This document shows, in pieces, positions 1-5,514 of a stretch of DNA of 8,565 nucleotides. Under the pieces are notes generated by a model that saw only the letters and a program-made list of their open reading frames with translations, had not been told where the DNA came from and did not search any database. Numbering within the stretch: position 1 is the stretch's first letter; every line of letters starts with the position of its first letter. The stretch is from DATFWK01 sp035259345 (GTDB lineage: Bacteria; Actinomycetota; Thermoleophilia; Miltoncostaeales; Miltoncostaeaceae), in the NCBI GenBank assembly GCA_035259345.1, contig DATFWK010000017.1, positions 1 to 8,565 on the forward strand. The letters run 5' to 3'. Position numbers and translations under genes: made by a program.

Positions 1-498
1 GCGGACGGCCCGGGGCCCGGGCCCGACGGCCACGATGCCGCCGAGGATGCACGCGGCCGCGTTGTCCGCGTGGCCCTCGAGCGCGGCGGCCCGGCGCAGG
101 AGGTCGTCCGGCGACCAGCGGTGGCCGCCGAGGGCGTTCGCCGCAACCAGGCCGGCGCAGATCGCGGCCGCCGACGAGCCGAGCCCGCGCCCAAGCGGGA
201 TGCGGTTCTCGCACTCGACGACCAGCCCGTCCAGGTCCGGGAGGCCCTGCCTCATCGCCTCGCACAGGAGGTTCTCGCCGTCCGACGGAAGCTCGGTGGC
301 GCCCTCGCCGGTCACCCGCACCTCGAGCGGGCCGGGGCGGCGGGAGACGCGCACCTCGTTGGCCAGGTCGAGGGCGAGCGCGAGCGTGTCGAACCCGGGG
401 CCCAGGTTCGCCGAGGTGGCCGGCGCGAGGATGCGGAGCGACTCAGGCGAAGAGGGCCTCCTCGACGGCGGCGAGATCGGCCGGGACGGCCTGAACAC
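1..498 (-). CDS. thrB: Homoserine kinase, N-terminal part (runs off left edge)
   Basis: This enzyme phosphorylates homoserine with ATP to O-phosphohomoserine, the substrate of the adjacent threonine synthase. The translation contains APATSANLGPGFDTLALALD near the N-terminus, the classic opening of homoserine kinases. It then has IPLGRGLGSSAAA (about residues 100-112 from the start used here), the GHMP-kinase ATP-binding loop, and EGHADNAAACILGGI (about 141-155), matching the family HPDN..LGG segment. Only 166 codons are present; a full protein has about 300, so the C-terminal half is missing. The start is uncertain. The only conventional in-frame start is GTG at 498, inside thrC, which would add about 24 unusual Pro/Arg/Ser-rich residues before the conserved region. 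No ATG, GTG or TTG lies nearer. An AGGAGG sits about 10 nt before the thrC stop, but no standard start follows it in frame. The gene overlaps the thrC end and is surely co-transcribed with it. Identity is secure; the 5' boundary is not. Confidence 0.88.
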   Translation of the reverse strand, partial: MFRPSRPISPPSRRPSSPESLRILAPATSANLGPGFDTLALALDLANEVRVSRRPGPLEVRVTGEGATELPSDGENLLCEAMRQGLPDLDGLVVECENRIPLGRGLGSSAAAICAGLVAANALGGHRWSPDDLLRRAAALEGHADNAAACILGGIVAVGPGPRAVR

Positions 499-1489
499 CG
501 GCGGCCGCGCCGATCGCGGTGTCCGGGTCCTTGAGCCCGTGGCCGGTGAGCACGCAGACGACGCGCTCGCCGGAGCCGAAGTCGCCGTCCGCGGCGCGCC
601 TGCGAAGGCCCGCGACCGACGCCGCCGATGCTGGCTCGCAGAAGATCCCCTCCTCCTCGGCGAGCATCCGGTAGGCGTCCAGGATCTCGTCGTCGCCGAC
701 GGCAGCCACGCCGCCGCCTGACTCGAGCATCGCCGCGAGCGCCTCCGGCCCGCGTGCCGGCCTCCCGATGCGGATCGCCGTCGCGATCGTCTCCGGCTTG
801 GCCACCGGCCGGCCGTGGACGAGCGGCGCGGCGCCGGCGGCCTGGAAGCCGTACATGCGCGGCAGGCGGCGGCTGCGCTCGGCCTCGCGGTACTCGCGGA
901 ACCCGGCCCAGTAGGCGGTGATGTTGCCGGCGTTGCCGACCGGGATGCAGAGCGCGTCCGGCGCGTCTCCCAGCTCGTCGCAGACCTCGAACGCGCCGGT
1001 CTTCTGCCCCTCGATGCGGTCCTGGTTGACCGAGTTGACCAGCGCGATGCGGTGGCGCTCGACCAGCTCGCGCACGACGCGCAGGGCGTCGTCGAAGTTG
1101 CCCTCGAGCGCCAGCACGCGGGCACCGTGCACCAGGGCCTGGGCGAGCTTCCCGGCGGCGATCTTGCCCTCGGGGATGAGAACCGCGGCCCGCAGGCCCG
1201 CGCGCGCCGCGTAGGCGGCGGCCGAGGCGGAGGTGTTGCCGGTCGAGGCGCAGATCACTGCCTCGGCCCCCTCCTCGAGCGCCTTCGACACCGCCACGGT
1301 CATCCCGCGGTCCTTGAAGCTGCCCGTGGGGTTCATCCCCTCGAGCTTCGCGTGGACCTCGACGCCCAGGCGCTCGGACAGGCGCGTGAGCGGGACGAGC
1401 GGCGTCGAGCCCTCGCCCAGGCTCACGACCGGCGTCCCGGGCCCCACCGGCAGGTGGGCGCGGTAGCGCTCGATCAGCGGCACGCTCAC
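443..1489 (-). CDS. thrC: Threonine synthase
   Basis: This PLP-dependent enzyme converts O-phosphohomoserine to threonine and phosphate, the last step of threonine synthesis in the cytoplasm. The 348-residue protein has the fold-type II PLP signature: NPTGSFKDRG (residues 53-62) with the PLP lysine at about K59. ASTGNTSASAAAYAARAG (81-98) is the phosphate/substrate loop, and PVGNAGNI (183-190) is the glycine-rich cofactor phosphate loop. Length and lack of a long N-terminal extension fit the short bacterial/actinobacterial threonine synthases rather than the roughly 430-residue E. coli type. The start is GTG, overlapping the hom stop by four bases (GTGA), which implies translational coupling. 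ThrB follows directly, giving the actinobacterial hom-thrC-thrB order. The protein has no obvious defect. A mistaken call as another fold-II enzyme (threonine dehydratase, for example) is unlikely given the neighbours and motifs. Confidence 0.96.
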   Translation of the reverse strand: MSVPLIERYRAHLPVGPGTPVVSLGEGSTPLVPLTRLSERLGVEVHAKLEGMNPTGSFKDRGMTVAVSKALEEGAEAVICASTGNTSASAAAYAARAGLRAAVLIPEGKIAAGKLAQALVHGARVLALEGNFDDALRVVRELVERHRIALVNSVNQDRIEGQKTGAFEVCDELGDAPDALCIPVGNAGNITAYWAGFREYREAERSRRLPRMYGFQAAGAAPLVHGRPVAKPETIATAIRIGRPARGPEALAAMLESGGGVAAVGDDEILDAYRMLAEEEGIFCEPASAASVAGLRRRAADGDFGSGERVVCVLTGHGLKDPDTAIGAAAGVQAVPADLAAVEEALFA

Positions 1490-2787
1490 AGGGCGGTGGC
1501 GGCGCCCCCGCCGGCGCCCAGCACCCGCAGCGCGACCGGCTCGCCGTTCACTGCGTCGAGGCTCGAGACCCGCTCCATGGCCGCCTCGAAGCGTCCCTCC
1601 GGCCCGCGGTGGAGCACCATCACGAGCCGCGCGGACTCTCCCTCGCCCTTCTGCACGACGGTCCGGATCGACACGCCCTGCTCGCCGAAGATCGACGCCA
1701 CGGCCGCCAGCACGCCGGGCTGGTCGGTCACCTGCAGGCGCACGTAGAACGCCGACTCCACCAGCGCCGGGGGCACGATCGGGCGCCCGGCGTCGGCGAG
1801 GGCGTTGTGGAGGAACGAGCCGCGGTGGGTGCCGAGGATCGAGAGCAGGTCGGCGACGACGGCCGAGGCCGTCTCGCGACCGCCCGCGCCGGGGCCCACC
1901 AGCATGATCTGGCGGACGGTGCTCGACTCGAGCAGCACGGCGTTGTCCGGGCCGCCGATCGCCGCAAGCGGGTGGTCCGCGGGCACCAGCGCCGGGTACA
2001 CACGCGCGCTGACGCCGCCGTCGATCAGGCAGGCCACACCGAGCAGCTTGATCGCGAAGCCCAGCTCGGCGGCCAGCTCGACGTCCTCGGACTGCAGCCG
2101 GTCGATGCCCTCGTACGGGACGTCGTCGAGCAGCACGCGCGAGTGGAACGCGATGGACGAGAGGATCGCCATCTTGGCGGCGGCGTCCGCCCCGCCGACG
2201 TCCTCGGTCGGGTCGGCCTCCGCGTAGCCGAGGTCCTGCGCGAGCCTGAGCGCGTCGCCGTAGGAGCGCCCGCGGCGGCGCATCTCGGTGAGGATGAAGT
2301 TCGTCGTCCCGTTGACGATGCCGACCACCGAGGCGATCTCGGCCGCGAGCAGCGACTCGCGCAGCACCTTGATCACCGGGATCGCCGCGCAGGCCGAGGC
2401 CTCGAAGCGGATCTCGGTCCCGGCCGCCTCGGCGGCGGAGAGGAGCTCCGGCCCGTGGCGGGAGAGCAGCTGCTTGTTCGCCGTCACGACGGCGCGGCCG
2501 GACTCGAGCGCCCGGCGCAGGTAGCCGAGCGTCGGGTCGACGCCGCCCATCACCTCGACCACGGCGGCGACGCTGGGGTCGCCGAGCACCCGCTCCGGGT
2601 CTGTCGTCAGCAGGCTGCGGTCGACGCCGGGGCGCGGCTTGGAGAGGTCGCGCACGAGCACGGGGCCGACCTCGAGCCGGTGGCCCGAGGCTCGCTCGAT
2701 CGTCGCGCCCTGGTCGGCGAGCATGCGCACGACGGCCTGGCCGACCGTGCCGCAGCCGAGGAGGCCGACGCGGACCGGCGCGCTCAG
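1486..2787 (-). CDS. hom: Homoserine dehydrogenase with C-terminal ACT domain
   Basis: This enzyme reduces aspartate-4-semialdehyde to homoserine with NAD(P)H, the branch point to threonine and methionine. From the start used here the product has 433 residues, the usual length for the single-function ACT-containing enzyme. The N-terminal Rossmann domain begins VRVGLLGCGTVG (nucleotide loop at 11-16). TANK (102-105) and GIVNGTTNFIL (156-166) follow. The catalytic signature GYAEADPTEDVGGADAAAKMAIL spans 187-209, with D201 and K205 in the places of the catalytic Asp/Lys pair. An ACT domain starts near FYVRLQVTDQPGVLAAVASIF (347-367), suggesting feedback control by threonine, as known for this family. 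The start is unusual. The frame has no ATG, GTG or TTG close upstream, and the first downstream GTG would remove the Rossmann loop. The best candidate is CTG at 2787, overlapping the lysA stop as CTGA. The open frame extends far upstream inside lysA, but that part is a GC-rich shadow. Confidence 0.93.
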   Translation of the reverse strand: MSAPVRVGLLGCGTVGQAVVRMLADQGATIERASGHRLEVGPVLVRDLSKPRPGVDRSLLTTDPERVLGDPSVAAVVEVMGGVDPTLGYLRRALESGRAVVTANKQLLSRHGPELLSAAEAAGTEIRFEASACAAIPVIKVLRESLLAAEIASVVGIVNGTTNFILTEMRRRGRSYGDALRLAQDLGYAEADPTEDVGGADAAAKMAILSSIAFHSRVLLDDVPYEGIDRLQSEDVELAAELGFAIKLLGVACLIDGGVSARVYPALVPADHPLAAIGGPDNAVLLESSTVRQIMLVGPGAGGRETASAVVADLLSILGTHRGSFLHNALADAGRPIVPPALVESAFYVRLQVTDQPGVLAAVASIFGEQGVSIRTVVQKGEGESARLVMVLHRGPEGRFEAAMERVSSLDAVNGEPVALRVLGAGGGAATAL

Positions 2788-4115
2788 AGGGCGTCCCGCG
2801 CGAAGAGGTCGTCGTACGTCTCGCGGCGCGTCACGACCCGAGCCCTGCCGTCGTCGGCGAACACCACAGCCGGCCGCGTGACACCGTTGTAGTTCGAGGC
2901 CATCGAGACGCCGTAGGCGCCGGTGGCCGGCACGCAGACGACGTCGCCCGGCACGACCACCGGCAGGTGCGCGTCGCTCACGATCACGTCGCCGCTCTCG
3001 CAGTGCTTGCCCACGAGGCGCACCGTCGTCGTCGGCTCCGCGTCGGCGCGGTTGGCCAGGAGCGGCTCGTAGACCGCGCCGTAGAGCATGGGCCGAAGGA
3101 GGTCGCTCATGCCGCCGTCGACGGCGACGTAGGTGCGCACGTGGGGGATCTCCTTCACGGTCCCGACCCGGTAGAGCGTCACGCCGGCGCGCCCGGCGAT
3201 GCTGCGCCCGGGCTCGACCATGACCCGCGGCCGCGGAAGGCCGGCGCCGCCCCAGGCACGGCCGACGGCCTCCATCACCGAGTCGGCGTAGTGCTCGATC
3301 GTCGGCGGATGGTCGTCGCGCGTGTAGGCGATGCCGAGCCCGCCGCCCATGTTCACGACGCCGAGGTCGTCCCCGCCCATCTCGGCGACGAACATGGCGA
3401 GGAGGTCGGCGGCGGCGTGGTAGCACTCGAGCTCGAACAACTGCGACCCGATGTGGGCGTGGACGCCGCGCAGGTCGAGCGAGCCGGCCGCGCGGCAGGC
3501 CCGGACCGCGGCCGCCGCGGCGCCGCCCTCGAGCGAGAAGCCGAACTTCGAGTCGAGCTGGCCGGTCGAGATGTAGGTGTGGGTGGAGGGCTTCACGCCG
3601 GGCGTGACGCGGACCATCACCGGCTGGCGCACCCCGGCCTCCGCGGCCACCCGGTCGAGGTGGTGGATCTCCTCCAGGGAGTCCACGACGACGACGCCGA
3701 CACCCGCCGCCGCCGCCTCCCGCAGCTCCGCCTCGTCCTTGTTGTTGCCGTGCATGAGGACGCGCCCGGCGGGGTACCCGGCGCGGAGCGCGGCCGCGAG
3801 CTCGCCCCCGGAGGCGACGTCGACGAGGAGGCCCTCCTCGAGGGCCAGGTGGAGCATCGCGAGGCCGAAGTAGGCCTTGCTCGCGTAGATGACCTCGGTC
3901 GCGGGGTCGTGCGCGCGGAAGGCGGCGAGATACGCGCGACAGGTGGCCCTCAGGGCGCCCTCGTCGTAGACGACCAAGGGCGTCCCGTGCTCCTCGACGA
4001 GCGCGACCGTGTCGCAGCCGCCGATCGCCAGGTGCCCCTCCGGCGTCAGCGATGCGGACGGCGGCAGCACCTGTTGCAGCGGGAGCATCGGCCGCGGGAA
4101 GGTACCAGAAGCCAT
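2784..4115 (-). CDS. lysA: Diaminopimelate decarboxylase
   Basis: This enzyme decarboxylates meso-2,6-diaminopimelate to L-lysine, the final lysine step. It is a PLP-dependent fold-type III (alanine racemase-like) enzyme acting in the cytoplasm as a dimer. The 443-residue protein has YASKAYF with the PLP lysine at K80, and HAHIGSQ (219-225). VNMGGGLGI (254-262) is the glycine-rich phosphate loop, and EPGRSI is at 301-306. CESGDV (372-377) supplies the conserved cysteine and acid, and GAYGVSMASNYNG (399-411) the conserved tyrosine of the C-terminal beta domain. These are the standard features that separate LysA from ornithine/arginine decarboxylases. ATG at 4115 is chosen because a strong GGGAGGGG lies five bases upstream; a second ATG at codon 10 lacks such a site. 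It follows metB after 13 nt and overlaps hom by four bases. Lys-thr gene linkage of this kind is typical of actinobacteria. Confidence 0.97.
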   Translation of the reverse strand: MASGTFPRPMLPLQQVLPPSASLTPEGHLAIGGCDTVALVEEHGTPLVVYDEGALRATCRAYLAAFRAHDPATEVIYASKAYFGLAMLHLALEEGLLVDVASGGELAAALRAGYPAGRVLMHGNNKDEAELREAAAAGVGVVVVDSLEEIHHLDRVAAEAGVRQPVMVRVTPGVKPSTHTYISTGQLDSKFGFSLEGGAAAAAVRACRAAGSLDLRGVHAHIGSQLFELECYHAAADLLAMFVAEMGGDDLGVVNMGGGLGIAYTRDDHPPTIEHYADSVMEAVGRAWGGAGLPRPRVMVEPGRSIAGRAGVTLYRVGTVKEIPHVRTYVAVDGGMSDLLRPMLYGAVYEPLLANRADAEPTTTVRLVGKHCESGDVIVSDAHLPVVVPGDVVCVPATGAYGVSMASNYNGVTRPAVVFADDGRARVVTRRETYDDLFARDAL

Positions 4116-4120
4116 CCGGA

Positions 4121-4128
4121 CCCCTCCC
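4121..4128 (-). promoter_or_regulatory. Ribosome binding site of lysA
   Basis: The minus strand reads TGA, then GGGAGGGG, then TCCGG, then ATG. The purine tract therefore begins directly after the metB stop codon and ends five bases before the lysA start. It fixes the lysA start at 4115 and shows that lysA is translated from the metB transcript; there is no room for a separate promoter in the 13-nt gap. Confidence 0.75.
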
Positions 4129-5307
4129 TCAGGCGGGCCCGTCTCCCGTGGCCGGCACCCGCGCGAGCATCGCCTCGAGGTCGCGGACGAGGTCGTCGGC
4201 GTGCTCGATGCCGACTGAGAGGCGGATGAGGTCCTCGGGCACCTCGAAGCCCGAGCCCGCCAGCGAGGCGTGGGTCATCGCGCCGGGGTGCTCGATCAGG
4301 CTCTCCACCCCGCCGAGGCTCTCGCCGAGCGTCCAGAGGCCGGTGCCGGACCCGAGCGCCGCGTCGGCAGCGGTGCGGCCCCCGTGGACGCGGAACGAGA
4401 CCATCCCGCCGAAGCGGCGCATCTGGCGGGCGGCGACCGCGTGGCCCGGATGGCTCGGCAGGCCGGGATAGAGCACCTCGGCCACCGCCGGGTGCCCGCC
4501 GAGCCATCCGGCGATTCGCTCGGCATTGTCGGAGTGGCGCTCCATCCGCAGGGCCAGGGTCTTCGCCCCGCGTAGCGTGAGGAAGCAGTCCCACGGGCCG
4601 GGCACGGCGCCGACGGCGTTCTGGAGGAAGCGCAGGCGGTCCGCCGTCTCCGGGTCGTCCGTGCCGGCGAAGCCGCCGATCACGTCCGAGTGGCCGCCGA
4701 CGTACTTGGTCGTCGAGTGGACGACGATGTCCGCCCCGAGCGCGATCGGCTGCTGGAGGTAGGGGCTCGCGAACGTGTTGTCGACCACCAGGCGCGCGCC
4801 GGCGGCGTGGGCGAGGTCCGCGGCCTCCGCGATGTCCACGACCTTCAGCAGCGGGTTGGTGGGCGACTCGATCCAGACCATGTCCGCCCCGCCTGCCAGC
4901 GCCTCCCGTGCGGTCGCGGCGTCGCTCAGGTCCGCGTAGTCGAAGCGGATGCCCTTCGGCGCCGAGACCTTGGCGAAGAGGCGGTAGGTGCCCCCGTAGA
5001 CGTCGTTGATCGCGACCACCCGAGCGCCCGGCTCCAGCAGGTCCATGACCGCCGCGATCGCCCCCATGCCGGACGAGAACGCAAGGCCATGGGCGCAGCT
5101 CTCCAGGGAGGCCAGGCAGGCCTCGAGCGCGGTGCGGGTGGGGTTGACGGTGCGCGCGTAGTCGTGGCCGCCCCGCATCGCCCCCACCCCGTCCTGGGCG
5201 TACGTGGAGGTCTGGTAGACCGGGACGTTCACGGCGCCGGTGAGCGGGTCGGGATCCTGGCCGGCGTGGATCGCCCGCGTCTCGAACCGGTGCTCCTCGG
5301 CGGCCAC
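4129..5307 (-). CDS. metB: Cystathionine gamma-synthase/gamma-lyase (Cys/Met metabolism PLP enzyme)
   Basis: This is a PLP-dependent fold-type I enzyme of the Cys/Met metabolism family. It either joins an activated homoserine with cysteine to make cystathionine, or cleaves cystathionine to cysteine, ammonia and 2-oxobutyrate. The 392-residue protein has FETRAIHAGQDPDP at the N-terminus and YQTSTYAQ (31-38). SSGMGAI (78-84) binds the cofactor phosphate, VVDNTFASPYLQQP is at 174-187, and STTKYVGGHSDVIGG (198-212) carries the PLP lysine K201. LGESLGGVESLIEHP spans 327-341. GTG at 5307 is chosen because ACGGAG lies seven bases upstream and the sequence after it matches the usual family start. An in-frame ATG at 5376 would add 23 residues unlike the family. 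Motifs do not separate synthase from lyase. The cbs neighbour favours lyase (as for the mycobacterial Cbs/MetB pair), while co-operonic hom favours synthase; it may do both. Confidence 0.93.
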   Translation of the reverse strand: MAAEEHRFETRAIHAGQDPDPLTGAVNVPVYQTSTYAQDGVGAMRGGHDYARTVNPTRTALEACLASLESCAHGLAFSSGMGAIAAVMDLLEPGARVVAINDVYGGTYRLFAKVSAPKGIRFDYADLSDAATAREALAGGADMVWIESPTNPLLKVVDIAEAADLAHAAGARLVVDNTFASPYLQQPIALGADIVVHSTTKYVGGHSDVIGGFAGTDDPETADRLRFLQNAVGAVPGPWDCFLTLRGAKTLALRMERHSDNAERIAGWLGGHPAVAEVLYPGLPSHPGHAVAARQMRRFGGMVSFRVHGGRTAADAALGSGTGLWTLGESLGGVESLIEHPGAMTHASLAGSGFEVPEDLIRLSVGIEHADDLVRDLEAMLARVPATGDGPA

Positions 5308-5314
5308 GCTAGTG

Positions 5315-5320
5315 CTCCGT
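5315..5320 (-). promoter_or_regulatory. Ribosome binding site of metB, inside an inverted-repeat arm
   Basis: The minus strand reads ACGGAG, then CACTAGC, then GTG. The GGAG is seven bases from the start codon, a good spacing, and supports GTG at 5307 over the upstream in-frame ATG at 5376. The whole site lies in one arm of the 5307-5520 inverted repeat, so pairing with the other arm would hide it. Confidence 0.6.
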
Positions 5321-5414
5321 CCCAGACATCTCGATGGCTTCCGGCGGCTGTAACGCTCGGCCGGGTCCAGATGCATCGCTGCCAGGGTGCCTCGGCCTCG
5401 GGGGCTTTGTCCTC

Positions 5415-5449
5415 GCCTGCGCCCATATGCCCTGATATGGGGCGCAGGC
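5415..5449. repeat. Strong hairpin in the cbs-metB spacer
   Basis: GCCTGCGCCCATAT (5415-5428) pairs with ATATGGGGCGCAGGC (5435-5449) across a six-base loop, giving 14 pairs with a single bulged base. Neither side is followed by a T-run, so it is not a standard intrinsic terminator. It could be an arm of a structured RNA, a protein-binding dyad, or the internal palindrome of a MITE. It sits near the middle of the inverted-repeat-bounded spacer. Confidence 0.75.
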
Positions 5450-5464
5450 TGCGTCCGCGCCCGG

Positions 5465-5483
5465 CCGGCGTTTCGCACGCCGG
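5465..5483. repeat. Small hairpin in the cbs-metB spacer
   Basis: CCGGCG (5465-5470) and CGCCGG (5478-5483) form a six-pair GC-only stem with a seven-base loop (TTTCGCA on the plus strand). It lies between the larger hairpin and the cbs-side arm of the long inverted repeat, so it could be a second branch of the same RNA fold. Short GC stems are common by chance in DNA this GC-rich. Confidence 0.4.
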
Positions 5484-5514
5484 ATACCCACCGAACGTCT
5501 GAGACGGAGCACTA

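Noticed and set aside
2788..3426. Upstream extension of the hom open frame inside lysA
   Set aside because: The extension is low-complexity Arg-rich sequence in the shadow of lysA, and Hom proteins begin just before the Rossmann loop.
5309..5329. Six-codon frame MSGTEH on the minus strand ending one base before the metB GTG
   Set aside because: It could be a leader peptide, but it has only a weak GGAAG upstream, no run of regulatory codons (no Met/Cys/Thr repeats), and lies entirely in the repeat arm. Too short to support.
5308..5376. metB starting at the in-frame ATG at 5376
   Set aside because: This would add 23 residues unlike the family, has a poor ribosome binding site, and GTG at 5307 has a well-spaced GGAG.
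5415..5449. Intrinsic terminator between cbs and metB
   Set aside because: The hairpin is strong, but no T-run follows on either strand.
5308..5514. SAM-I, SAM-IV or SAH riboswitch upstream of metB
   Set aside because: I looked for the conserved cores of these classes on the minus strand and did not find them; only generic stems are present. An Infernal/Rfam scan would settle it.
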